NCBI GenBank assembly: GCA_902479095.1
Contig: CABSNL010000018.1
Location: forward strand, 1 to 34,757
DNA: 34,757 bases
Source: an uncultured Collinsella sp.
GTDB lineage: Bacteria > Actinomycetota > Coriobacteriia > Coriobacteriales > Coriobacteriaceae
Direction: 5' to 3'
Position 1 is the stretch's first letter, and every line of letters begins with the position of its first letter. Below are positions 8,650 through 17,361 of this stretch, piece by piece. Both the position numbers and the translations under genes were made by a program. The notes beneath the pieces were generated by a model. That model did no database searches, was not told the origin of the DNA, and was given only the letters and a program-made list of their open reading frames with translations.

Positions 8650-10635
8650 ATGAAGCTCGCACTTGCACAGATCGATATGCGCCTGGGTGATATTGAGGGT
8701 ATCTGCGGTCGCATCGAGGACCAGGCGCGCCTGGCCCACGAGCGCGGTGCGCGCGTGCTGTGCGTGCCGGCTCCGCTCTTTATGGGAGCCCTGCCCGGCG
8801 GCCTGGTGGGCGCTGCCGACTTTGAGCACGACATGCTTGCCGGCTTGACCGGCGTCGCCGAGCGTATCCAAGAGCTCGATATGATCTGCATCGTGCCCGC
8901 AGCGGTTTCGTTTGAGGGCCAGCCCCTGCTCGACTATATGATGCTCAAGGACGGTCGTGTGGTGCCGGCCCGTTCGAGCATTGCCCTGCAGCGCGGTGGG
9001 AACGGCGATGCCCGTTGGGCGCCGCCAGTCTTCGATGTGGACGGCGTGCGTATCGCCGTGATCTTCGACTTGGACCGCGAGCTCGAGATGCTGCCGACCG
9101 GCGTCGACCTCATCGCCTATTTTCAGTTCAACGCGTTTGATATGACCGACCGCGAGACCGCTGCGATCGCAGCCGTGCGCAGCGGAGCCTACCGCAAGAT
9201 TGCATCTAAGCGCAGCGTGTGGTTTGCCTGCATGGCGCCGGTCGGTGCGTACGACGAGTCGGTGTATACCGGCGGGTCGTTTGTACTCGACGACTGCGGC
9301 CGCGTGGTGGCCCAAGCGCCGTGTTTTGAGGAGAGCCTACTGGTTCAGGAGATCCAGCGCGGTGTGATGCTCGATGCCTTGGAGGACCACGAGCTGCCCG
9401 AGTTTCGCTTCGAGGAATGGCTGTGGCAGGCGCTGGTGCTCGCCGTTCGCGATAACGCCCGCGCCCGCGGTACGTCGCGCGCCGTGGTGGCGCTCGAGGG
9501 CGACCTGCCGTCGTCCCTGCTGGCGGCGCTTGCCGTCGACGCCCTAGGTCCGCGCAATGTGGTCGGCCTGGTGTTGGGACGCAACCGCATCTTTACGCCG
9601 GCGCAGGAGGAGGCCGAGGCTGCTCGCTGTGCCGCCGTTCGCGCCATTGCCGAGCGCCTGCATATTCGCACGGTTGAGCGCGATGCGCCGGATGCCGCGC
9701 GTGTGCTCGACCGCGATGTGTCGGCGGGCGACGCCGAGCGCCTGCGCTCTCGCACGCTGGGCCTCATGCTGGAGGATACGGCGCTCGAGCTGGGTGCGAT
9801 GGCGCTGAGTCCGCTGTCCAAAACTGAGTACGCGCTGGCGGCGCCCGCGCTTTGCGGCGGCTACCAGGGCGATTATGCGCCCTTTGGTGACGTATACCTG
9901 TCGACGCTCGAGTTTGTGGCGCGTGTGCGTAACCGCACGTCCGCCGTGGTGCCGCAGGAGCTCGTGACGCTCAACGCGGTGGAGGATTGCATGGAGCGCG
10001 TGCTGGCGCGGGCGCTCTCGACGCTCGACGGCCCGGTCGACATGCTCGATCGTGCGGCGCAGCTGCTCGGCGGACTTGAGCCGGGCGAGGTCGATGGCAC
10101 GCTCGAGTCGCACGTCGACCGCAACCGTCCCTTCGACGACATTCCGATGGCTGCCGGCAAGCCCGAGGCCTGCTCACTGCTGCTGATGCTCGTGCGCCAG
10201 GGAGAGGCGGCTCGCCGCCAGCTGCCGACGGCGCCGATCGTCTCGGCCCGGTCGTTTGCCGAGCGTGCCTGGCCGTATATGCTCGCGTGGTCCGACCTGG
10301 GGCTCGACGGCAAGGAACGTATGACGGTCGATGCGCTGGCGCGCGCCGAGGTGAACCGCTTTGCTGACGAGGATACAAGCGAGCGCATGCGTGGTGAGAT
10401 GATGGGCATACTGGGTGACCTGCTGGGTATTTCGCCCGAGCAGATGGAGGAGCTGCGCTCCGAGGACGGCCAGCGCCGCCTGCACGAGGGCATGAAAAAG
10501 TTTGAGGGCGAGGTCCAGGACGCCATCGATAAGATGATGGGCGGCCAGGGCGGACCGCAGGGTGGGCCCCAGGGCACGCCGATGCCGCAACCGCCGGTTG
10601 ATCCCCGACAGTTCCCATTCTTCAGCCAAAACTAA
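8650..10635 (+). CDS. NAD(+)-synthetase-like protein with both active sites degenerate
   Basis: A 661-aa protein with the two-domain layout of glutamine-dependent NAD synthetase: nitrilase-type amidase (1-260), then synthetase (270-500). The nitrilase triad is replaced: the Glu position is Ala41 (CVPA for FPE), the Lys position is Arg108 and the nucleophile Cys is Phe139 (VIFD for xICED). The ATP-binding SGGxDS loop reads EGDLPSS (283-289), without the signature Ser, second Gly and Asp. Family resemblance remains at ALAVDALG, SKTEYAL and GDYAPFGDVY. The tail (about 600-661) is a helix followed by a GGP/Q-rich end. Automated pipelines would probably call it nadE. I infer a pseudoenzyme or a repurposed fold. 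The ATG follows GGAAAGGG. Confidence 0.8.
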   Translation: MKLALAQIDMRLGDIEGICGRIEDQARLAHERGARVLCVPAPLFMGALPGGLVGAADFEHDMLAGLTGVAERIQELDMICIVPAAVSFEGQPLLDYMMLKDGRVVPARSSIALQRGGNGDARWAPPVFDVDGVRIAVIFDLDRELEMLPTGVDLIAYFQFNAFDMTDRETAAIAAVRSGAYRKIASKRSVWFACMAPVGAYDESVYTGGSFVLDDCGRVVAQAPCFEESLLVQEIQRGVMLDALEDHELPEFRFEEWLWQALVLAVRDNARARGTSRAVVALEGDLPSSLLAALAVDALGPRNVVGLVLGRNRIFTPAQEEAEAARCAAVRAIAERLHIRTVERDAPDAARVLDRDVSAGDAERLRSRTLGLMLEDTALELGAMALSPLSKTEYALAAPALCGGYQGDYAPFGDVYLSTLEFVARVRNRTSAVVPQELVTLNAVEDCMERVLARALSTLDGPVDMLDRAAQLLGGLEPGEVDGTLESHVDRNRPFDDIPMAAGKPEACSLLLMLVRQGEAARRQLPTAPIVSARSFAERAWPYMLAWSDLGLDGKERMTVDALARAEVNRFADEDTSERMRGEMMGILGDLLGISPEQMEELRSEDGQRRLHEGMKKFEGEVQDAIDKMMGGQGGPQGGPQGTPMPQPPVDPRQFPFFSQN

Positions 10636-10694
10636 CTATGGGATGGGATTCGCTCCCAACCCCGATACTTCAACTAAGCATCTTGGCCCCGTTG

Positions 10695-10703
10695 TGTTAT
10701 TCT
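10695..10703 (+). promoter_or_regulatory. Extended -10 promoter for ruvCAB
   Basis: TG-T-TATTCT at 10695-10703 fits an extended -10 element. No convincing -35 is seen. It lies about 70 nt before the ruvC start, after a 135-nt gap from the previous stop. Confidence 0.45.
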
Positions 10704-10772
10704 AGAACAGACGTTCGTGAGTAGTGCGCGGGGCCTTGCCTTGCGTCGTGCTTGTGGCGAGGGGAGGTTGGC

Positions 10773-11294
10773 TTGGTTATCTTGGGTATCGACCCCGGTT
10801 TGGCCCATACGGGTTGGGGGATTATCGAGGAGCGGCGCGGAGAGGTTCGCTGTCGTGCCTACGGTTGTATCGAGACCAGCGCGGGCAGTCCGCTCGCGGT
10901 GCGCTTGTCGCATATCGCCCGCGACCTCAAGGGTGTCGTGGAGCGTTATCGACCCGATACCGCTGCTATCGAGAGCATTTACTTTGGCGCCAACGTTCGC
11001 TCGGCCATCCCTACGGCGCATGCCCGCGGTGCCGCGCTCGTGGCGCTTTCGGAGTGCGCGCTCGAGATTGGCGAGTACACGCCCATGCAGATCAAGCAGG
11101 CTGTGGTGGGCACCGGTGCCGCAGATAAGCGGCAGGTCGCCTACATGGTGCGCACGCTCACACAGCTCGATCACGACCCGCATCCCGATCATGCCGCCGA
11201 TGCCCTGGCCTGCGCCATCTGCCACGTAAACCTCAGCCGCACCCGGGCGCTTACCGGCGGCGAGTTCTATCAACAGAGAGGAACCGGATACTGA
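10773..11294 (+). CDS. ruvC: Crossover junction endodeoxyribonuclease RuvC
   Basis: A 173-aa Holliday-junction resolvase that cuts junctions in the RuvABC complex. It starts MVILGIDPGLAHTG with catalytic Asp7; Glu67 lies in IESIYFG, and the C-terminal acidic pair Asp139/Asp143 in PDHAADALA. The start is a TTG: GGGGAGG at 10761-10767 is 5 nt upstream of it, and the resulting N-terminus matches RuvC exactly. A TTG at 10752 would add seven residues but lacks a ribosome-binding site. It overlaps ruvA by one base (TGATG). Confidence 0.95.
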   Translation: MVILGIDPGLAHTGWGIIEERRGEVRCRAYGCIETSAGSPLAVRLSHIARDLKGVVERYRPDTAAIESIYFGANVRSAIPTAHARGAALVALSECALEIGEYTPMQIKQAVVGTGAADKRQVAYMVRTLTQLDHDPHPDHAADALACAICHVNLSRTRALTGGEFYQQRGTGY

Positions 11295-11914
11295 TGATTT
11301 CCCAGCTCCATGGAACGCTTGTCGAGGCCACGATGAGCTCGGCCGTCGTCGATGTGTCGGGCGTGGGCTTTGAGCTCGGTATTTCGGGCAGCACTGCCGC
11401 CACGCTGCCTACACCCGGCGGCGAGGTGCGCCTCTATACCCGTATGCAGGTGCGCGAGGACGCCATGACGCTCTTTGGTTTTGCCTCCAAGGAAGAGCGC
11501 ACGATGTTTGACCGGCTCGTGTCCGTCTCAGGTGTCGGTCCGCGCCTGGCGCTCGCCGTGCTCTCTACCTATACCGTGGGACAGCTGTATTCCCTGGTAA
11601 TGGCCGAGGACGACAAGGGTATGGCCAAGGTTCCCGGTGTGGGCAAAAAGACAGCGCAGCGTCTGATTCTGGAGCTCAAGAGCACCTTTGCCAAGGACAA
11701 GGGCTTTGTGCCGGTCGACGTGATTCCCGGCCAGGTTGCGATGCCGGTTCCCGCCGCCGCTCCCTCGGCGATCGACGATGCCCGCGCGGCACTCCTTTCC
11801 ATGGGCTTTAGCCCGCAGGAGACCGATGTTGCCCTGAGCGGGTATGATGGGCAGAATATGCGTGTCGAGGATCTGCTCGGCGCGGCGCTTAAGCGACTCG
11901 GAATGGATGCGTGA
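11294..11914 (+). CDS. ruvA: Holliday junction branch-migration protein RuvA
   Basis: A 206-aa junction-binding subunit that loads RuvB. Domain I is an OB fold ([12 protein letters not shown]...[16 protein letters not shown]). Domain II has two helix-hairpin-helix motifs ([13 protein letters not shown] and [16 protein letters not shown]). An alanine/proline linker at about 150-160 leads to a small domain III that binds RuvB ([20 protein letters not shown]). Start and stop both overlap neighbours as TGATG, indicating translational coupling within ruvCAB. Confidence 0.97.
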   Translation: MISQLHGTLVEATMSSAVVDVSGVGFELGISGSTAATLPTPGGEVRLYTRMQVREDAMTLFGFASKEERTMFDRLVSVSGVGPRLALAVLSTYTVGQLYSLVMAEDDKGMAKVPGVGKKTAQRLILELKSTFAKDKGFVPVDVIPGQVAMPVPAAAPSAIDDARAALLSMGFSPQETDVALSGYDGQNMRVEDLLGAALKRLGMDA

Positions 11915-12981
11915 TGTGGGAAGCCGATGACTCTCAGGACCTGTGGGCGACGCCCGGCAACTCGCCGGCGGCATCCATGGCGCACGGTGAGCGCATGGTG
12001 GGCTCGGAGCTGACGCCCGAGGACCTCGATGTCGACCGTACCCTGCGCCCCCAGCGCCTGGACGACTACTGCGGTCAGGAGCACATCAAACAGAGCCTGC
12101 GCGTGCTCATCGAGGCGGCGCAGAGCCGCGGCGAAACGCTCGACCACGTGATCTTCTCGGGCCCTCCGGGTCTGGGCAAGACCACGCTGGCTACGGTTAT
12201 CGCCAACGAGCTGGGCGCTCAGATTAAGACGACGAGCGGTCCGGCCATCGCGCGTACCGGCGACCTGGCTGCCATCCTTACCAACCTGCAACCGGGTGAC
12301 GTGCTGTTTATCGACGAGATACACCGTCTCAACCGCTCGGTCGAGGAAGTGCTGTATCCCGCGATGGAGGACTTTGCGCTCGATATCGTGATCGGCAAGG
12401 GTCCGGCTGCGCGTTCGATTCGCCTGGATATCCCCAAGTTCACGCTGGTGGCGGCAACGACTCGCTCGGGCATGTTGACCGGCCCGCTACGCGACCGTTT
12501 TGGCATTTCGTATCGCCTGGATTACTACACCGTTGAGGAACTCGCCCAGATTGTGACGCGCTCGGCGACCATTCTGGGCGTGACGATCGACCATCCCAGC
12601 GCGCTCGAGATCGGCTCGCGTTCGCGCGGTACGCCGCGCCTCGCCAACCGTCTGCTCAAACGCGTGCGCGACTATGCGCAGGTGCGCGGCAACGGTCCAA
12701 TTGAGCTTGATATTTGCCGTCAGGCGCTTGAGTTCTTCGAGATCGACGAGCTCGGCCTGGACTGGATGGATATTCGTATTTTGGAGACACTCGCCAAGAC
12801 GTTCTCCGGCCGTGCCGTTGGCTTGACCACGCTTGCCAGTGCGGTGGGCGAGGACCCGGGTACGCTCGAGGATGTCTACGAGCCCTATCTGCTGCAGTGC
12901 GGATTGATGATTCGCACACCGCAGGGTCGCCAGGCAACGCTTCGCACATTCGAGCATTTGGGTATTGAACCGACCATTTAG
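11914..12981 (+). CDS. ruvB: Holliday junction branch-migration helicase RuvB
   Basis: A 355-aa AAA+ motor that drives branch migration with RuvA. Walker A is GPPGLGKTT with Lys89; Walker B is FIDEIH with Asp134-Glu135. Sensor 1 is AATTRSG, the arginine-finger region is GPLRDRFG, and the C-terminal winged helix ends EHLGIEPTI. The N-terminus carries about 40 poorly conserved residues before [12 protein letters not shown]. The ATG at 11914 overlaps the ruvA stop (TGATG), mirroring the ruvC-ruvA junction; a GTG one codon earlier is an alternative. Confidence 0.97.
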   Translation: MWEADDSQDLWATPGNSPAASMAHGERMVGSELTPEDLDVDRTLRPQRLDDYCGQEHIKQSLRVLIEAAQSRGETLDHVIFSGPPGLGKTTLATVIANELGAQIKTTSGPAIARTGDLAAILTNLQPGDVLFIDEIHRLNRSVEEVLYPAMEDFALDIVIGKGPAARSIRLDIPKFTLVAATTRSGMLTGPLRDRFGISYRLDYYTVEELAQIVTRSATILGVTIDHPSALEIGSRSRGTPRLANRLLKRVRDYAQVRGNGPIELDICRQALEFFEIDELGLDWMDIRILETLAKTFSGRAVGLTTLASAVGEDPGTLEDVYEPYLLQCGLMIRTPQGRQATLRTFEHLGIEPTI

Positions 12982-13063
12982 GACGGGTTTGCAAGCTATC
13001 GCTGGGCATCGGGTAAACATATCGCCGTTCGTCGGTTACGGGCGTTTTACTATTGCGCGTGCG

Positions 13064-13072
13064 TGCTATGCT
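13064..13072 (+). promoter_or_regulatory. Extended -10 promoter for fhs
   Basis: TG-C-TATGCT at 13064-13072 is an extended -10 element. A weak -35-like TTTTAC at 13045-13050 is 16 nt upstream. The start codon follows 40 nt later, with AAAGGA at 13101-13106. Confidence 0.5.
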
Positions 13073-13112
13073 GGATTGGTCTTTTTCTCATCCGGTAACG
13101 AAAGGACCGCCC

Positions 13113-14780
13113 ATGCCTACTGACATCGAAATCGCACGTTCTGTTACGCCGCTGCCTATTACCGAGGTGGCCAAGAACGCCGGCGTCGACGTTAAGCATC
13201 TGATTCCGTACGGCTTCGACAAGGCAAAGGTCGACTATTCCCTGCTCAACGAGCCAACTGATCACCAGGCCAAGCTTGTCCTCGTGACTGCTATCAATCC
13301 CACGCCCGCAGGCGAGGGCAAGACCACCACGACCATCGGCCTGGCCGACGGTCTGCGTCGTCGCGGCGTCAAGAGCGCCGTGGCCCTGCGCGAGCCTTCG
13401 CTCGGTCCCGTGTTTGGCGTGAAGGGCGGTGCCGCCGGTGGCGGTTGGGCCCAGGTCATCCCCATGGAGGACATCAACCTGCACTTTACCGGCGACTTCC
13501 ATGCCATCGGTGCCGCCAACAACCTGCTGGCAGCCATGCTCGACAACCATATTCAGCAGGGCAACCAGCTCGGCATCGACGTTAAGCGCATCACCTGGAA
13601 GCGCGTTGTCGACATGAACGACCGTCAGCTGCGCCATGTTATCGACGGCATTGGCGGCAAGGCCCAGGGAGTGCCGCGTGAGGATGGCTTCGACATCACT
13701 GTTGCCTCCGAGGTCATGGCAATCCTGTGCCTGTCCACGAGCATCAATGACCTCAAGGAGCGCCTGGGCGAGATTGTTGTCGGCTACAGCTTTGCCGGCG
13801 AACCCGTCCGCGCCCGTGACCTTAAGGCTCAGGGTGCCATGGCTGCCTTGCTCAAGGACGCGCTCAAGCCCAACCTAGTTCAGACACTCGAGGGCACGCC
13901 TGCGTTTGTCCACGGCGGTCCCTTCGCCAATATCGCCCACGGCTGCAACTCCATCATGGCCACCCGCATGGCCATGCGCTTTGGTGACGTCGCGATTACC
14001 GAGGCCGGTTTCGGCGCCGACCTGGGTGCCGAGAAGTTCCTCGACATCAAGTGTCGCATGACGGGCGTTCGCCCCAGCGCTGTCGTGGTCGTCGCCACTG
14101 CCCGCGCGCTTAAGTACAACGGCGGTGTTGCCAAGGCCGACCTCAACGAGGAGAACCTCGAGGCCCTCAAGGCCGGCATGCCCAACCTGCTGCGCCACGT
14201 CGACAACATCCAGAATGTCTACGGTCTGCCCTGCGTGGTCGCCATCAACCGCTTCCCGACGGACACCGAGGCCGAGCTCGAGCTCATCGAGTCCGAGTGC
14301 CAGAAGCTCGGTGTCAACGTTAAACTGTCCGAGGTTTGGGCTAAGGGCGGCGAGGGCGCGCTCGACCTGGCCGATGAGGTCATGCGCCTGATTGAGCAGC
14401 CGAGCGAGCTCAAGTTTGCCTACGAGGATGGTGCCGATGTGGCCGACGCCTTGGAGGCTGTTGCCACCAAGGTCTACCGCGCCGACGGTGTCGACTTTAC
14501 GCCGGCTGCCAAGCGCCAGCTCGCCGAGCTGCGTGAGAACGGCTTTGGCAACCTGCCGGTGTGCGTGGCCAAGACGCAGTACAGCTTTAGCGACAACGCC
14601 AAGGCGCTGGGCGCTCCCGAGGGCTTCCGCATCACCGTGCGCGAGCTCAAGGTTTCCGCCGGTGCCCACTTTGTGGTCGCGCTGACCGGCAGCGTTCTGA
14701 CCATGCCTGGCCTGCCCAAGGTTCCCGCGGCCGAGAACATCGACGTCGACAACGACGGCAACATCACCGGCCTGTTCTAA
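13113..14780 (+). CDS. fhs: Formate-tetrahydrofolate ligase
   Basis: A 555-aa ATP-dependent enzyme that joins formate to tetrahydrofolate, giving 10-formyl-THF. Length is typical of the family. The P-loop TPAGEGKTT spans residues 64-72, preceded by [34 protein letters not shown] and [13 protein letters not shown] are family signatures. The start has AAAGGA 6 nt upstream; the frame upstream to 13053 crosses the promoter, so it is not coding. The gene is monocistronic with a strong terminator. Its product feeds the methenyl-THF step handled by FchA, encoded 10.5 kb away. Confidence 0.98.
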   Translation: MPTDIEIARSVTPLPITEVAKNAGVDVKHLIPYGFDKAKVDYSLLNEPTDHQAKLVLVTAINPTPAGEGKTTTTIGLADGLRRRGVKSAVALREPSLGPVFGVKGGAAGGGWAQVIPMEDINLHFTGDFHAIGAANNLLAAMLDNHIQQGNQLGIDVKRITWKRVVDMNDRQLRHVIDGIGGKAQGVPREDGFDITVASEVMAILCLSTSINDLKERLGEIVVGYSFAGEPVRARDLKAQGAMAALLKDALKPNLVQTLEGTPAFVHGGPFANIAHGCNSIMATRMAMRFGDVAITEAGFGADLGAEKFLDIKCRMTGVRPSAVVVVATARALKYNGGVAKADLNEENLEALKAGMPNLLRHVDNIQNVYGLPCVVAINRFPTDTEAELELIESECQKLGVNVKLSEVWAKGGEGALDLADEVMRLIEQPSELKFAYEDGADVADALEAVATKVYRADGVDFTPAAKRQLAELRENGFGNLPVCVAKTQYSFSDNAKALGAPEGFRITVRELKVSAGAHFVVALTGSVLTMPGLPKVPAAENIDVDNDGNITGLF

Positions 14781-14805
14781 GTCTGCTGTCCATAGCTGCT
14801 TGTCC

Positions 14806-14841
14806 GCCCCGCCGTGCCCACAAGGCCCGGCGGGGCTTTTT
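14806..14841 (+). terminator. Intrinsic terminator of fhs
   Basis: GCCCCGCCG (14806-14814) pairs perfectly with CGGCGGGGC (14828-14836), followed by TTTTT. The loop is 13 nt. Confidence 0.92.
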
Positions 14842-14959
14842 GATCCTTAGGCCCGCGCATGTCTTGTAGATACCGACGGACTCTGCCCATCATAGGCTTT
14901 TGCGCGGGTAGAATGCATGGATAACTTGAGGCTCACGCGCGACGGAAAGGAATCGTTGC

Positions 14960-15949
14960 ATGGATCAGGACAAGACAACCGTGATGGGCGGCTACGGTTC
15001 CGCGCAGGCTGGCGATAGCGCCGATGCGACCCGCGTTGTTTCCAACCCCGGTTATATCGACCCCGCCGCGACGCAGCCTTCTGCCGAGCCCACCCGGGTT
15101 ATGGGCTATGGCGACGCGGCGCAGGATTCTTACGCTACATCTTCGCAAGGCCCCTATGGCAACGCAGCTCCGGATCCGTTTGATTACGCACCGCAGGATT
15201 CTTATGCTGCCTCGACGCCGAATCCCTATGATGGCCTGCCGCAGAATCCCATTCCGCAGCCTCAGCAGACGACGTATATGCCTCGCACGGCACAGCCTCG
15301 CTGCGAGTCGCGCGAGCCGTATCGCGAGTACCCCAAGTCGATTCCGCAATATGGCGAGGACGAGGAGAGGAAGCCGTCGCGTTCGTCGAGCGTGATCAAG
15401 AAGATCCTCATCGTACTGGCGATCTTCTTTGCGCTGTCGATTGTGTTTGCCATCGTGTCGGGCATGCTCAACAAGCGGGGGAGTTCAACGGCCGATGCCA
15501 CTGCCGAGCAAACCGAGTCCGCCTCGTCTAGCACCGTCGATCTGAGCGATATCCCGGGGCAGTACTGGTCCAACGCCAAGAAGATCCTCAAGTCGCGCGG
15601 CGCCGATCTTTCGAATGCCGTGGTCCTGACTGATGGTGGCTCAACGCCCGTCGTCGATGCCAACTGGGTCGTTACTTCTGCCTACTATAACGACAACGGC
15701 AACCTCTAAATTCAACTCACGCACAAGAACAGTTCGGGCAACTCGTCCGACGGCCAAAGCGGTACCGACAGCTCGAGCTCCAATACGCTGGAGGACTTGA
15801 GCAACAAGGCGCAGGAGTTGGGAGACAAGGCGCAAGAGCTGGGCGATACGGCACAAAATCTGGGCGATACCGCGCAGAACTTGGGCGACATGGCGACGGA
15901 TGCCTGGAACGCCCTACAAAACGGCATCTCGGGCGCGCAGGGAAACTAG
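14960..15949 (+). pseudogene. Single-pass membrane protein gene interrupted by an in-frame TAA
   Basis: The frame from ATG 14960 (GGAAAGGAA upstream) reaches a TAA at 15707-15709, giving 249 aa. The same frame then continues without a shift for 79 codons to TAG 15947-15949, for 329 residues in all. The N-terminal 135 residues are low-complexity and rich in Pro, Gln, Tyr, Asp and Ala. One membrane segment (about 145-168, KKILIVLAIFFALSIVFAIV) follows. The extracellular part has a degenerate PASTA-like stretch (DIPGQYWSNAKKILKSRGA...NWVVTSAYY) that the stop cuts before its last strand (IQLTHKN). The tail has 7-residue repeats. A single substitution (for example GAA or AAA to TAA) explains the break; sequencing error or readthrough are alternatives. 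Function is unknown. Confidence 0.75.
15806..15889 (+). repeat. Four 21-nt coding repeats (7-residue units)
   Basis: Four consecutive 21-nt units encode KAQELGD, KAQELGD, TAQNLGD and TAQNLGD, in the frame of the interrupted membrane protein gene and past its stop codon. The pattern suggests an amphipathic helix or coiled coil. Keeping the 7-residue period in frame supports the stretch having been coding recently. Confidence 0.8.
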
Positions 15950-15961
15950 CTGTTAAGTGGG

Positions 15962-17143
15962 CTACAGCTGCTCGGCCGGACGGTCGGGCGAGCTAAAGCC
16001 CGAGTCAAACGTAACGACGCATGAGGCATCGGGTCGGCGCTCGTGCACGATGCGCGTGACGAGCTCCAGCAGCTCCTCGTCGGATATGTCAAAGCCGTCG
16101 GGACGCACCAGGTCAAACGAAACGAACCCGTCGTGCTCGTGCAGGTCGTGGATGGAGAGCGCGGGATCGATCTGCATGACGCCGCGCTTGACCCAGCCGC
16201 GCAAGTCATCGCCGGTTGTCGCGATGGGGTCGCAGTGCAGCGTGATACCAATGCCCATCTGGCGCTTGATGTCGTGCTCGATGGTGTCCAGAATCTCGTG
16301 GTGCTCAAACGCGTCGCCCTCGCCGGGCATCTCCACGTGGGCGCTGGCAAACTGACGACCGGGGCCGTAGTCGTGCACCATGAGGTCGTGTGTGCCCAAG
16401 ACCTGTGGATAGGACATGATCTTGTCGCGGATTGCCTGGACGAGCTTGGGGTCGGGCGCTTGCCCCAGCAACGGGCTGATGGCGTCGCGCACCAGGCCCA
16501 GACCGCTGATGCAGATGAAGATGCCCACACCCAGGCCTGCCCAGCCGTCGAGATCAAAGCCGGTCGTCTGCGAAATAAGCGCCGCCACCAAGACCGAGCC
16601 CGAGGTGATGACGTCGTTTTTGGAGTCCTGCGCCGTGGCGATGAGCGTTTCGGAGTCGATGCGATCGCCCAGCGTGCGGTTGAACGCTGCCATCCAGAGC
16701 TTAACGAGCATGGACGTAGCCAGTGCCGCAAGGGAAATAAACGTGTAAGCGGTGGGCGAGGGCTTGATGATCTTGGTGATCGACTCGAGGATTAGGTTGA
16801 TGCCGACGGCACAAACCAGGACGGCGACAAACAGACCAGCCAGGTACTCGTAGCGGCCGTGGCCGTAAGGGTGGCCCTCGTCTGCCGGGCGGCTGGCAAG
16901 GCGGAACCCGAGCAGGCTCACGATGTTGCTCGAGGCATCGGAGAGGTTGTTGAAAGCGTCGGCGATGAGGGAGACGGAGCCGGCAAGCAGGCCCGCGATG
17001 CCCTTGGCCAGGCACAGGGTGATGTTGAGTCCAATGCAGATGAGGCTTGCGGTAAAACCCGCGTTGGTGCGGCAAGATGCATCGACCGGCTCGTCCTCGC
17101 TGCCGGGAACAAGCGTATGTACCAGCCGATTTACAAATAGCAT
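15962..17143 (-). CDS. Cation diffusion facilitator transporter, probably Mn2+ efflux
   Basis: A 393-aa inner-membrane metal/proton antiporter. About six transmembrane segments lie in the first 210 residues, followed by a cytoplasmic ferredoxin-like domain and a longer C-terminal region. The metal site in TM2 reads DAFNNLSDASSN (NxxxD) and in TM5 QDSKNDVITS (DxxxD). This ND-DD pattern matches streptococcal MntE rather than the HD-HD of zinc exporters, so manganese is my inference. The start at 17143 has GAGGA 8 nt upstream on the minus strand; the longer frame to 17302 lacks this. It converges with the preceding gene, 12 nt apart, and diverges from the zinc-ribbon gene. Confidence 0.9.
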   Translation of the reverse strand: MLFVNRLVHTLVPGSEDEPVDASCRTNAGFTASLICIGLNITLCLAKGIAGLLAGSVSLIADAFNNLSDASSNIVSLLGFRLASRPADEGHPYGHGRYEYLAGLFVAVLVCAVGINLILESITKIIKPSPTAYTFISLAALATSMLVKLWMAAFNRTLGDRIDSETLIATAQDSKNDVITSGSVLVAALISQTTGFDLDGWAGLGVGIFICISGLGLVRDAISPLLGQAPDPKLVQAIRDKIMSYPQVLGTHDLMVHDYGPGRQFASAHVEMPGEGDAFEHHEILDTIEHDIKRQMGIGITLHCDPIATTGDDLRGWVKRGVMQIDPALSIHDLHEHDGFVSFDLVRPDGFDISDEELLELVTRIVHERRPDASCVVTFDSGFSSPDRPAEQL

Positions 17144-17314
17144 AGCGGTCGTCCTCACAATCATGTTTAAGGGGATAGTGTAGCTCGCGCGGGGGCGCTG
17201 TGCACCGATGCTCAGAAAATGCAGCAATAGTCTGCCGGTGCTAACGAGCGAGCCTTCTCGTCTGCCTGGGTGGTCCATTTTGGGCCACATGGGTATGGGC
17301 ATGTGCCTGCTTGC

Positions 17315-17333
17315 TCGACATACTTAATGTCGA
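17315..17333. promoter_or_regulatory. Inverted repeat upstream of the zinc-ribbon gene (possible operator)
   Basis: TCGACAT (17315-17321) and ATGTCGA (17327-17333) form a perfect dyad around ACTTA, 28 nt before the start codon in the region between the CDF exporter and the zinc-ribbon gene. The position fits an operator or a 5' UTR hairpin. No regulator is encoded nearby. Confidence 0.4.
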
Positions 17334-17361
17334 CAGCCCCTGTGCAAAGGAGGACGTTTCC

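Noticed and set aside
11294..11914. Overlaps in ruvCAB as something unusual
   Set aside because: TGATG overlaps are ordinary translational coupling in this operon type.
15806..15889. 21-nt repeats as a CRISPR array
   Set aside because: The units are contiguous, imperfect, coding in frame and without spacers.
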